Source: Porticoccaceae bacterium
GTDB lineage: Bacteria; Pseudomonadota; Gammaproteobacteria; Pseudomonadales; Porticoccaceae
Assembly: GCA_003448675.1 (NCBI GenBank)
Contig: DLXZ01000118.1
Span: 1-27,187 of the forward strand
Direction of reading: 5' to 3'
Length of the DNA stretch: 27,187 nucleotides
The position numbers were made by a program, and so were the translations under genes. Positions 1-7,193 of this stretch are shown here, one piece after another (positions within the stretch are counted from its first letter, which is position 1; every line of letters starts with the position of its first letter). Below the pieces are notes generated by a model that saw only the letters and a list, made by a program, of their open reading frames with translations, searched no databases and had not been told where the DNA came from.

Positions 1-177
1 GGGCAGCGAAAAAGCCGTGGCCGTCACATAAACCAGAAAGTAAATCGCGGCGGTAGCGCGGGGGTGGTCGGCGTATAGGTCCTGAAAAAACACCACATTG
101 AGATAACGCTGTAAATCAAATATAAAGTAGGCACTCAGCGCCAGGGCAATGAGACCGATAACCAGATTTTTTTTCAA
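1..177 (-). CDS. TVP38/DedA-like membrane protein, N-terminal part only
   Basis: Only the first 59 codons lie in the window; the gene runs off the left edge. The start is a TTG at 177-175, chosen because GGAG sits 8 bases before it and no ATG fits. The protein begins MKKNLVIGLIALALSAYFIF, a short basic end and then a hydrophobic helix at about residues 4-20. A loop with a FQDLYADHP stretch follows, and a second hydrophobic helix (about 43-59) begins with AIYFLVYVTATAFSLP. This resembles the N-terminus of TVP38/TMEM64 (SNARE-associated/DedA superfamily) inner-membrane proteins, where the first helix precedes a YVxxTxxSLP-like segment. That assignment rests on pattern memory and a fragment, so it is moderate. 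Members are integral membrane proteins, several implicated in lipid transport. It is divergent from ppk1, sharing a 106-base intergenic region. Confidence 0.6.
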   Translation of the reverse strand, partial: MKKNLVIGLIALALSAYFIFDLQRYLNVVFFQDLYADHPRATAAIYFLVYVTATAFSLP

Positions 178-219
178 AAGTATCACTCCGAAAAAGAGAG
201 CAGGGCACGCTGTACGCCA

Positions 220-248
220 CTGTCACGGAATTGCCGTAATTTTGTCAT
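220..248 (+). promoter_or_regulatory. Putative Pho box (PhoB binding site) of ppk1
   Basis: Three 7-base units are spaced exactly 11 bases apart: CTGTCAC (220-226), TTGCCGT (231-237) and TTGTCAT (242-248), with spacers GGAA and AATT. The known Pho box is a direct repeat of CTGTCAT-like units with 4-base A/T-rich spacers. The first and third units match well and the middle one is degenerate. A possible -10 (TAGGCT, 253-258) follows, with no good -35, as in PhoB-activated promoters. This would place ppk1 under phosphate-starvation control. Confidence 0.65.
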
Positions 249-283
249 AGCCTAGGCTGATCGCCCCAAGACCTTGTACATCC

Positions 284-2347
284 ATGAGATCAAAGCTTCA
301 AACCATAGAAAAAGAACTCAGCTGGCTAAGCTTCAACGAACGCGTACTGCAGGAAGCCCAGGATAACAAGGTGCCTCTGGTCGAACGCCTGCGTTTTCTT
401 GGCATATTCTCCAATAACATGGATGAATTCTTTCGCGTCAGGGTCGCGGACGTAAATCGGCTTATCATGATTGCCCGGGAAAGCCCTGACGCCGAACTAA
501 CCATCAGCAGCGCCCGAAAGCTCTTAAAAGACATTAACGACAAAGTCCAGCAACTTCAGGACCAGTTTGACAGCACTTACGCCCGAATTCTCCAGGAACT
601 GGAGAAACGGAATATTTTGCTCATTAACGAGCAGCAGCTCACCGATGATCAGGGCGCCTGGGCGAAACAGTATTTCCACAGTGACATTCTGCCGATTCTC
701 AGCACCTGGATGCTGAACGAACAGGAAGATCCGCCGCAATTGCAGGAGCAGTATATTTATCTGGCCGTGCAACTACAGCTGGCGGATAAAAGCCTGATCT
801 ATTCAATTATTACCATTCCCACGGAACAGCTAGGCCGCTTTATCCCCATACCCAGACGCCATTCCAGGGGTCGGCGCGCCTATATGATTCTGGACGACAT
901 TATCCGTTACTGTCTGCTCGATATTTATCGAGATGTCATCGATGTACGCAGAGCCCAGGCCTACACCATTAAAATTACTCGCGACGCCGAACTCGAACGT
1001 AGCGATGCCATTACCGAGAGCCTGCTCGTCCAATTGTCCACCAGCTTGAAAAAACGTCTGGTAGCAATACCGGTGCGCTTTGTTTACGACCGCGGCATGC
1101 CGGAAGAGATGCTACGGTTTTTAATCAACAAACTTCACCTGCGATCCTACGAAAGCCTGACACCCGGCGGACGCTATCACAACTTCAAGGATTTTATGGC
1201 TTTCCCGGCCATTGGCCGGGGCCGACTGGTATACGAGCCACTTGAACCGCTGGGTTCTCCCTGTATTGAGCGGCATCGCAATCTGTTCAAAGCCATCAGG
1301 GAGCAGGACCTGCTGCTGTATTACCCCTACCACGACTTCAAATACTTTATTGATTTGTTACGCCAGGCCTCCATCGACCCGAAGGTCACCGCTATTACGA
1401 TATCCATCTATCGGGTTGCCGGAGACTCCAGAGTGGTTAACGCTCTGGTGTCGGCAGCCAGAAATTCCAAACAGGTAACAGTCTACGTGGAATTACAGGC
1501 ACGCTTTGATGAGGAAGCAAATATCGCCTGGTCAAGGCTACTCACGGATGCCGGAGTGACCGTCGAGTTTGGCCAACCCAACCTGAAAATACACACCAAG
1601 ATCTGCCTGATCAAGCGCCTGGAAAAGGGCGGCGAAGTCAAATACGCACATATCGGCACTGGCAATTTTCACGAGAATACCGCCAGGGTATACACCGATT
1701 TGAGTTTGTTTACCTGCCACCCGGAAATCACCGATGAGGTGGACAAGGTGTTTGATTTTATCAGTCACAGTTACCGGAAGCATGAATTTCGCCACCTGTG
1801 GGTGTCACCCATAAATAACCGCGAAAATTTTCGCACACGGATAAATCGCGAGACAAAAAATGCGCAAAAGGGCAGAAAAGCAAGAGTTACCCTAAAAGCA
1901 AATAATCTGGTCGACAACGAAATCATAGACCTTCTGTACAAGGCCAGTCAGGCGGGAGTGGAAGTCCGTTTAATTATTCGGGGCATGTGTTGCCTCATTC
2001 CTGGTGTTGCGGGCCTCAGTGAAAATATAGCCGTCATAAGCATTGTTGATCGGTTTCTCGAACATGCCCGTGTGAGTATTTTTCACAATAACGGCAACCC
2101 CGAAGTCCATCTTTCTTCGGCGGATTTAATGCAGCGCAATCTCGACTATCGCGTGGAAGTGGGCTGCCCGGTTTATTCGCCAGCGCTAAAGAAAAAAATT
2201 ACTGACATTCTGGATATCCAGTTTGCCGACCGGGCCAAGGCGCGGCTCATCAACGCAGACCAGAGCAATCCTTACGTACCACGGGGAAATCGGAAAAAAA
2301 CCCGTTCACAAATAGAAATTTATGATTACCTGAAAAAAGTTGACTAG
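284..2347 (+). CDS. ppk1: Polyphosphate kinase 1
   Basis: Reversibly makes inorganic polyphosphate from the gamma-phosphate of ATP through a phosphohistidine enzyme. At 687 residues it is almost the E. coli length (688). The N-terminal domain opens with EKELSWLSFNERVLQEA. A head domain and two phospholipase-D-like C-terminal domains follow. The autophosphorylated histidine is H437 in KIHTKI, and the second catalytic histidine is H594 in EHARVSIFHN; ARFDEEANI (407-415) and LSSADLMQRNLDYRVEV are family signatures. The ATG start gives the right length and family N-terminus, although the Shine-Dalgarno is weak (AAGACC-like). A Pho-box-like element lies just upstream. It is convergent with ppx, the degrading enzyme, only 25 bases apart. 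Confidence 0.97.
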   Translation: MRSKLQTIEKELSWLSFNERVLQEAQDNKVPLVERLRFLGIFSNNMDEFFRVRVADVNRLIMIARESPDAELTISSARKLLKDINDKVQQLQDQFDSTYARILQELEKRNILLINEQQLTDDQGAWAKQYFHSDILPILSTWMLNEQEDPPQLQEQYIYLAVQLQLADKSLIYSIITIPTEQLGRFIPIPRRHSRGRRAYMILDDIIRYCLLDIYRDVIDVRRAQAYTIKITRDAELERSDAITESLLVQLSTSLKKRLVAIPVRFVYDRGMPEEMLRFLINKLHLRSYESLTPGGRYHNFKDFMAFPAIGRGRLVYEPLEPLGSPCIERHRNLFKAIREQDLLLYYPYHDFKYFIDLLRQASIDPKVTAITISIYRVAGDSRVVNALVSAARNSKQVTVYVELQARFDEEANIAWSRLLTDAGVTVEFGQPNLKIHTKICLIKRLEKGGEVKYAHIGTGNFHENTARVYTDLSLFTCHPEITDEVDKVFDFISHSYRKHEFRHLWVSPINNRENFRTRINRETKNAQKGRKARVTLKANNLVDNEIIDLLYKASQAGVEVRLIIRGMCCLIPGVAGLSENIAVISIVDRFLEHARVSIFHNNGNPEVHLSSADLMQRNLDYRVEVGCPVYSPALKKKITDILDIQFADRAKARLINADQSNPYVPRGNRKKTRSQIEIYDYLKKVD

Positions 2348-2351
2348 CCCT

Positions 2352-2372
2352 GGTTTGAATGTCCACCAAACC
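2352..2372. terminator. Weak hairpin between convergent ppk1 and ppx
   Basis: GGTTTG (2352-2357) and CAAACC (2367-2372) form a 6-bp stem with a 9-base loop between the two convergent stop codons. No T-run follows on either strand, so intrinsic termination is doubtful. It could mark the 3' ends of both transcripts. Confidence 0.3.
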
Positions 2373-3914
2373 TTAAATAATATCCAGTTTAAAATCCGCG
2401 GCTTTAAGGTAACGCTGTTCCTGCTCCAGCTCCGCCATGGTTAAAGGGTGCTTGTCGAGCCAGCCCCGATCAAACTTTAGGGTCAAACGCCTGTCTTGCA
2501 CATCAAGCTGAAAACGCGGCTCACCTTCAATAGACACCACATACTTAAATAACACCGCCAGGCGCAGCAGAATACACAAGTGTTGTAAGCGCAAAACCTG
2601 ATCTCCAGGAAAACCATCGAACAAATTCACTGGGAATTTACGCCGATGGCAGCGCACCAGCAAACCCAGCTGTCTTTGCTGGTTTCTGGAAAATCCGGGT
2701 AGATCAGCGTTTTCGATCAGATATTGACCATGTTTGTGAAACTGGCTATGGGCGATGGATAATCCGACTTCGTGTATTTGTGCCGCCCATAGCAAGAGCT
2801 CACCATCGGCATCACTGATACGCCAGGGCTCCCTGGCCTGTTCCAGTAGCACGCGAGTAAAAACCGCTACCCGCTCGGCATTGGCCTGGTCAACTCCAGC
2901 GCGCTCTTTCATGGCGAGGATCGTCCTTTCACGGACATCCTCATGGGCCATTCGCCCCATCAGGTCATAGACAAGCCCCTCCCGCAAACCACCTGGCGAA
3001 ACCCGCATGATATCTATCCCCAAGCCATCAAACAGCGCCATGGTAATTGCAATACCCGCGGGAAATGTGGATCGCCGGTGAGGTTTGAGAACAGCAAATT
3101 TTTTCAAAACATCGATATGACCGGCCTCACACACATGATCGCGCAGCAAGGACAGTCCGTCTGTCGTGATCAGTCCAGAGCCACTTTCATCGCGCAACAC
3201 AGCACTGATAGCATTCAGGGTGCCGGCCGAGCCAACCGCTTCCTCCCAGCCCTTGCGGATAAAGGTATCACGCACTTTGAGCACCTCCAGATAGGCACTT
3301 CGATAGGCTTTTTCAAAGCATTTCCGGGAGATATTGCCCTCCGGGAAAAACTGTTCCCGATAACTCACACAACCCATGTAAAGACTGTCGAGCAAATCGC
3401 TCTGAAAACGTCGCCCGATTATCAGTTCGGTGCTCCCACCACCGATATCGATAACCAGCCGGGATTGCTCATCATCAGCCAGCGTGTGCGCAACACCCAG
3501 ATAGATAAGGCGCGCCTCTTCGATACCGGAAATAATTTCCAGGGGCTGACCCAGAATCGCTTCGGCTTCGTTAACAAAATCCGCGGCGTTTTTAGCTGCA
3601 CGCAAAGTATTGGTGCCAACGACTCTGAGATGGGTCGGGCCAGCGCCATCAAGTATTTGACGGAACTGCTTAAGGCAATCGAAGCCTCGGGCCATCGCTG
3701 CCTCACCGAGCCGGCCTTTCTTGAGCCCTGCGGCGAGTTGAACTTTTTCCCGGTGAGCATGAACCGGGCGCATCTCCCCATGTTGAATACGGGCAACCAG
3801 CAGGTGAAAGCTGTTTGAACCCAGATCTACCGTTGCGACTACACCCTCTGACACTGCATCTGACCCGTCATGAATTGGCAAGCGTATCGACATCGCCAAG
3901 GTTTGTTTAAGCAT
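2373..3914 (-). CDS. ppx: Exopolyphosphatase (Ppx/GppA family)
   Basis: Releases orthophosphate processively from the ends of polyphosphate; some family members also hydrolyse pppGpp. The length of 513 residues equals E. coli Ppx. The actin-like ATPase fold is visible: phosphate-1 motif TVDLGSNSFHLLVARI near residues 28-43, NTLRAA, IISGIEEARLIYLG, and phosphate-2 motif VIDIGGGSTELIIG. A C-terminal HD-type helical region contains QIHEVGLSIAHSQFHKHG. The start is uncertain. ATG at 3914 is used here, but ATG at 3893 (MSIRLPIHDG) aligns better with E. coli MPIHD and neither has a clear Shine-Dalgarno. It is divergent from trxA and convergent with ppk1, so the synthesis and breakdown genes can be controlled separately. 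Confidence 0.95.
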   Translation of the reverse strand: MLKQTLAMSIRLPIHDGSDAVSEGVVATVDLGSNSFHLLVARIQHGEMRPVHAHREKVQLAAGLKKGRLGEAAMARGFDCLKQFRQILDGAGPTHLRVVGTNTLRAAKNAADFVNEAEAILGQPLEIISGIEEARLIYLGVAHTLADDEQSRLVIDIGGGSTELIIGRRFQSDLLDSLYMGCVSYREQFFPEGNISRKCFEKAYRSAYLEVLKVRDTFIRKGWEEAVGSAGTLNAISAVLRDESGSGLITTDGLSLLRDHVCEAGHIDVLKKFAVLKPHRRSTFPAGIAITMALFDGLGIDIMRVSPGGLREGLVYDLMGRMAHEDVRERTILAMKERAGVDQANAERVAVFTRVLLEQAREPWRISDADGELLLWAAQIHEVGLSIAHSQFHKHGQYLIENADLPGFSRNQQRQLGLLVRCHRRKFPVNLFDGFPGDQVLRLQHLCILLRLAVLFKYVVSIEGEPRFQLDVQDRRLTLKFDRGWLDKHPLTMAELEQEQRYLKAADFKLDII

Positions 3915-3943
3915 TCACGCCACTGTATGATCGCGCTATTCTA
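3914..3943 (+). promoter_or_regulatory. Candidate sigma70 promoter of trxA, overlapping ppx promoter
   Basis: TTCACG (3914-3919) and TATTCT (3937-3942) are 17 bases apart, about 50 bases before the trxA start. On the opposite strand TAGAAT (3943-3938) could be the ppx -10, with TTCTGG about 18 bases upstream. If both are real, the two -10 boxes overlap and firing would be mutually exclusive. This is motif-based only. Confidence 0.4.
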
Positions 3944-3990
3944 CTTCATCACCAGCTCTACCCAGAACTACGAGACCAGCGGGGAACACC

Positions 3991-4317
3991 ATGGGCGATA
4001 AGATTTTGCACACTAGCGATGCTGAGTTTGACAATGACGTAATCGGCGCAACAACACCCGTCCTGGTGGATTTCTGGGCGGAATGGTGCGGTCCCTGCAA
4101 GATGATCGCCCCGATACTGGACGAGCTTGCCGATCAGTACGAAGGTAAAGTCACCATTTGCAAACTGGATGTTGACTCAAACCGCGAAACGGCCATGAAG
4201 TACAACGTTCGTGGCATACCGACCCTGATGCTGTTTAACAACGGCGCGATGGTAGATAGCAAGGTAGGCGCGCTGTCCAAAGCCCAACTGACCGAGTTTA
4301 TTGACGCCAGCATCTGA
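3991..4317 (+). CDS. trxA: Thioredoxin 1
   Basis: Cytoplasmic dithiol reductant that keeps protein cysteines reduced and serves ribonucleotide reductase, PAPS reductase and methionine sulfoxide reductases. Its 108 residues cover a single thioredoxin fold. The active site WCGPC lies at residues 32-36 (C33 and C36), preceded by the buried aspartate in LVDFWAEW, and the cis-proline is P77 in RGIPTLM. The start ATG has a GGGGA Shine-Dalgarno 5 bases upstream. It follows the ppx promoter region divergently and precedes rho, the same order (ppx, trxA, rho) I recall from Pseudomonas. Nothing about it is unusual. Confidence 0.98.
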   Translation: MGDKILHTSDAEFDNDVIGATTPVLVDFWAEWCGPCKMIAPILDELADQYEGKVTICKLDVDSNRETAMKYNVRGIPTLMLFNNGAMVDSKVGALSKAQLTEFIDASI

Positions 4318-4330
4318 CTTGCGTAGAAGT

Positions 4331-4356
4331 GGTAGCGCCCGAGAGCGGGTGCTATC
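4331..4356 (+). terminator. Hairpin downstream of trxA, no T-run
   Basis: GGTAGCGCCCG (4331-4341) pairs with CGGGTGCTATC (4346-4356) around an AGAG loop, giving a stem of about ten pairs including two G-U pairs. It begins 13 bases after the trxA stop. With no following T-run it may be a 3'-end stabiliser or a factor-dependent end rather than an intrinsic terminator. Confidence 0.5.
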
Positions 4357-4413
4357 AGTCAGGCGATAGTGCGCCGGCGGCGTTTGCTAAGAAGCAGCTC
4401 GCTGAAAAATCAG

Positions 4414-4441
4414 TTGTTATTTAACTATCAGACGCTATACT
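4414..4441 (+). promoter_or_regulatory. Candidate sigma70 promoter of rho
   Basis: TTGTTA (4414-4419) and TATACT (4436-4441) with a 16-base spacer form a good sigma70-type promoter. Transcription would start near 4448 and give a leader of about 210 bases before rho, comparable with the long autoregulated rho leader known in E. coli. Confidence 0.6.
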
Positions 4442-4461
4442 CGCTGCCATAACGCATATAG

Positions 4462-4534
4462 CAAACCCAAATCTTCTCCAGATTCCAGTAACCCCAACCA
4501 TCCAAGCAAGAAACAAATACAAATTCTGAAATTC
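4462..4534 (+). promoter_or_regulatory. C-rich, G-poor stretch in the rho leader (rut-like)
   Basis: By my count this 73-base stretch holds 23 C and only 5 G, including CCAGTAACCCCAACCATCC. Rho loads on unstructured C-rich, G-poor RNA, and E. coli rho is autoregulated by Rho-dependent attenuation in its leader. The base bias is seen directly; its role as a rut site is inferred. The rest of the 342-base gap holds the trxA hairpin, the promoter, a 14-codon ORF and a small hairpin, and no other gene. Confidence 0.5.
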
Positions 4535-4579
4535 ATGGCACTGCGCTTAAGCAGGCGTCTAAGCTCTCACATCCAGTAA
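4535..4579 (+). CDS. Possible 14-residue leader ORF before rho
   Basis: ATG at 4535 opens a short frame encoding MALRLSRRLSSHIQ and stopping at TAA 4577-4579, within the rho leader. E. coli has a small rhoL leader ORF at this location, but the sequences do not resemble each other and no Shine-Dalgarno is visible here. It may be chance. It sits directly after the C-rich stretch, where ribosome occupancy could affect Rho loading. Confidence 0.2.
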   Translation: MALRLSRRLSSHIQ

Positions 4580-4584
4580 CAACC

Positions 4585-4605
4585 GGCCTGTCTCCCTGAC
4601 AGGTT
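4585..4605 (+). other. Small hairpin in the rho leader
   Basis: CCTGTC (4587-4592) pairs with GACAGG (4598-4603) around a TCCCT loop, extendable by two G-U pairs (4585-4586 with 4604-4605). It lies about 55 bases before the rho start and has no following T-run, so it is probably a structural part of the leader. Confidence 0.4.
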
Positions 4606-4659
4606 CGCTAAAAACCCCGTGTTTCTATTAATTTGAACTAACACTAATCACGACTATCT

Positions 4660-5919
4660 ATGAATCTGACTGACCTTAAAACCAAACCTATTGATGAACT
4701 GATCGCCCTGGGCGCCCAAACCGGCCTGGAAAACCTGGGCCGCTCACGCAAGCAGGATATAATTTTTAATATCCTCAAGCGCCACGCCAAAAGCGGGGAG
4801 GATATCTATGGCGATGGGGTGCTGGAGATACTCCCCGACGGCTTTGGTTTTTTACGTTCCGCGGATTCAAGCTATCTGGCCGGGCCAGATGACATTTACG
4901 TATCGCCGAGCCAGATTCGACGTTTCAACCTGCGCACCGGCGACAGTGTCGAAGGCAAGATCCGGCCACCCAAGGATGGCGAGCGCTATTTTGCCCTGCT
5001 CAAAGTCAACACGATTAACTTCGACAAACCCGAAAACGCCCGCAATAAAATCCTTTTCGAAAACCTTACGCCACTGTTTCCCGATGAACGTTTCATTCTG
5101 GAAGCAGGTAACGGCAGCTCCGAGGATCTAACCGGGCGGATCATTGACCTGATCGCCCCCTTGGGCAAAGGCCAGCGCGGCCTGATCGTCGCACCGCCAA
5201 AGGCCGGTAAAACCATCATGATGCAACACATGGCGCAGGCCATCACCCGGAATAACCCGGAAACCATGATGATCGTTTTGCTGATTGACGAACGTCCGGA
5301 AGAAGTGACGGAAATGCAACGCACCGTCCGCGGCGAAGTGGTAGCTTCCACCTTTGATGAGCCGCCGGCCCGCCACGTACAGGTGGCGGACATGGTGATC
5401 GAAAAAGCCAAACGTCTGGTCGAGCATAAAAAAGATGTGGTCATTCTGCTCGACTCCATCACCCGTCTGGCGCGGGCCTATAACACCGTAATTCCGTCTT
5501 CGGGTAAGGTGCTGACCGGTGGTGTCGACGCCCATGCCCTGGAAAAACCCAAGCGCTTTTTCGGCGCCGCCAGAAATATTGAAAACGGCGGCAGCCTTAC
5601 CATTATCGCCACCACCCTGGTGGATACCGGCTCGAAAATGGACGAAGTTATTTACGAAGAGTTCAAGGGCACGGGCAACATGGAATTGCATCTGGATCGA
5701 AAAATCGCGGAAAAACGCGTCTATCCAGCCATCAATATCCGCCGCTCCGGCACCCGCCGTGAAGACCTGCTGATGGACGAGGCCGAATTGCAGCGCGTCT
5801 GGATCCTGCGCAAGTTACTGCACGACATGGAAGACCTGGCCGCCACCGAGTTTCTGGTCGACAAACTCAAAAGCTTTGACACCAATGGCGAGTTCTTTAA
5901 CGCCATGAGGCGAAAATAA
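4660..5919 (+). CDS. rho: Transcription termination factor Rho
   Basis: Hexameric RNA-dependent ATPase/helicase that ends transcription on untranslated C-rich RNA. The length of 419 residues is identical to E. coli Rho, with very high similarity throughout. The N-terminal RNA-binding domain begins [20 protein letters not shown] and contains the cold-shock-like core with [13 protein letters not shown]. The Walker A motif APPKAGKT lies at about 176-183, the Walker B region [16 protein letters not shown] follows, the Q-loop/R-loop stretch [23 protein letters not shown] is present in parts, and [15 protein letters not shown] lies near the C-terminus. The start is set by the family N-terminus; the upstream region is AT-rich without a strong Shine-Dalgarno. 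A long leader upstream suggests autogenous control, and a perfect bidirectional terminator follows. Confidence 0.98.
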   Translation: MNLTDLKTKPIDELIALGAQTGLENLGRSRKQDIIFNILKRHAKSGEDIYGDGVLEILPDGFGFLRSADSSYLAGPDDIYVSPSQIRRFNLRTGDSVEGKIRPPKDGERYFALLKVNTINFDKPENARNKILFENLTPLFPDERFILEAGNGSSEDLTGRIIDLIAPLGKGQRGLIVAPPKAGKTIMMQHMAQAITRNNPETMMIVLLIDERPEEVTEMQRTVRGEVVASTFDEPPARHVQVADMVIEKAKRLVEHKKDVVILLDSITRLARAYNTVIPSSGKVLTGGVDAHALEKPKRFFGAARNIENGGSLTIIATTLVDTGSKMDEVIYEEFKGTGNMELHLDRKIAEKRVYPAINIRRSGTRREDLLMDEAELQRVWILRKLLHDMEDLAATEFLVDKLKSFDTNGEFFNAMRRK

Positions 5920-5946
5920 ACGCGGCCGAGCACAAAGGTTAACCAT

Positions 5947-5976
5947 AAAAAAGCCCGGTCTAGACCGGGCTTTTTT
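5947..5976. terminator. Bidirectional terminator between rho and the thiolase operon
   Basis: A perfect 30-base palindrome: AAAAAAGCCCGGTCT followed by its exact reverse complement. It forms a GC-rich stem flanked by an A-run and a T-run, so it works for both convergent transcripts (rho from the left, thiolase from the right). Confidence 0.93.
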
Positions 5977-5997
5977 ATGCAAGTGCTTTATACCTAG

Positions 5998-7182
5998 CTA
6001 ACCCAGTTCATTGCCAACAATAGAAACAAAACTGACGCAACGACCCGGCTGGCCACCCAGATTATGGGTCAATCCCGTTTTCGGGTTGTCTATCTGCCGT
6101 TCACCTGCTTCACCCCGCAACTGCAGCCACATTTCATACATCATACGCAGACCACTGGCGCCGATTGGGTGACCGAAACTCTTCAGCCCCCCATCGGGGT
6201 TAACCGGTTGCGCGCCGTCCCCGTCGAAGCGGCCTTCCAGCACATCACGCCAGCCCTGGCCGCGCTCGGAAAAGCCCATGTCTTCCATCAACACCAGCTC
6301 AGTCGCGGTAAAGCAATCATGCACCTCCGCCATGCTGATTTCTTCCCGAGGGTTGGTAATGCCCGCCTGCTTGTAAGCATCCTGAGCCGATACCACCACT
6401 TCCTGAAAGGAGGTGAAGTCATAATCTTCACTGATAAACCCTTCATTGGGACCGGCGGCAATGGAAAATGCTTTCAGGTAGATAGGATTATCGGTGTATT
6501 TATGGGCGTCTTCAGCACGACACATGATAGCCGCGGCGGCGCCATCGGATACTCCCGAACAGTCAAAAACACCGAACATGCCCGCCACCCGTGGTGACTT
6601 GCAGATGGTGTCCATGGGGACTTCCTTGCGGAACTGAGCCTTTGGGTTCTTGGCCCCTGCGACGTGGTTTTTCCAGGCAATGCGGGACAGCACGTCTTTT
6701 AATTCATCTTCCTCGACACCGTATTTTTCACAGTAGGCCGGCGCCAGCAGGGAAAACATAGCCGGCGCGGTCATGCTCGATTCAGTGCCATCGCCATCGG
6801 GGCCGGGCACGACAAGGCCGGAATAACCGCCGTCCTTGAGTTTCTCGACACCGACGGCCATGACCAGATCATAGGCGCCGCTGGCCACCGCGTAGGCAGC
6901 ATTACGAATTGCTTCACTGCCGGTGGCACACATGTTTTCCAGCCGGGTCACCGGCTTGTAGGGTGTTTTCATCGCTTCCGCGAACACTATGCCGGATATG
7001 CCGCTGGCAAAGGTGCCGAGCCAATAGGCATCGACATCTTCAGGGTCGACACGCGCTGATTTATAGGCGTCGCCAGCCGCTTCAATAAGCATGTCCGAGG
7101 CATCACGATCCCAATGTTCACCAAAAGCCGTACAACCCATGCCGACGATGGCTACCTGATCTTTAATCCCATTACTCGCCAT
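5998..7182 (-). CDS. Thiolase-family protein, SCP-x/lipid-transfer type
   Basis: A 394-residue thiolase-fold enzyme acting on CoA thioesters, by claisen condensation, thiolysis or retro-aldol cleavage. The nucleophile is C85 in ENMCATGSEA, the SCP-x-type histidine is H289 in EVHDCFTATE, and H338 lies in GGLKSFGHPIGASG; the end reads LTHNLGGQPGRC. This HDCF pattern is typical of SCP-x thiolases and steroid side-chain aldolases (Ltp-type), not of biosynthetic PhaA/AtoB thiolases. ATG is preceded by AGGAGA at 7 bases. It is the second gene of a two-gene operon, 11 bases after a DUF35 fusion protein. DUF35 partners are known to bind such thiolases, so a complex is likely. The substrate cannot be read from sequence. 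Confidence 0.9.
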   Translation of the reverse strand: MASNGIKDQVAIVGMGCTAFGEHWDRDASDMLIEAAGDAYKSARVDPEDVDAYWLGTFASGISGIVFAEAMKTPYKPVTRLENMCATGSEAIRNAAYAVASGAYDLVMAVGVEKLKDGGYSGLVVPGPDGDGTESSMTAPAMFSLLAPAYCEKYGVEEDELKDVLSRIAWKNHVAGAKNPKAQFRKEVPMDTICKSPRVAGMFGVFDCSGVSDGAAAAIMCRAEDAHKYTDNPIYLKAFSIAAGPNEGFISEDYDFTSFQEVVVSAQDAYKQAGITNPREEISMAEVHDCFTATELVLMEDMGFSERGQGWRDVLEGRFDGDGAQPVNPDGGLKSFGHPIGASGLRMMYEMWLQLRGEAGERQIDNPKTGLTHNLGGQPGRCVSFVSIVGNELG

Positions 7183-7193
7183 GATTCACTCTC

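Noticed and set aside
2943..3818. 291-codon open frame on the plus strand opposite ppx
   Set aside because: It is antisense to a clear ppx, lacks family features and reflects codon bias of the real gene.
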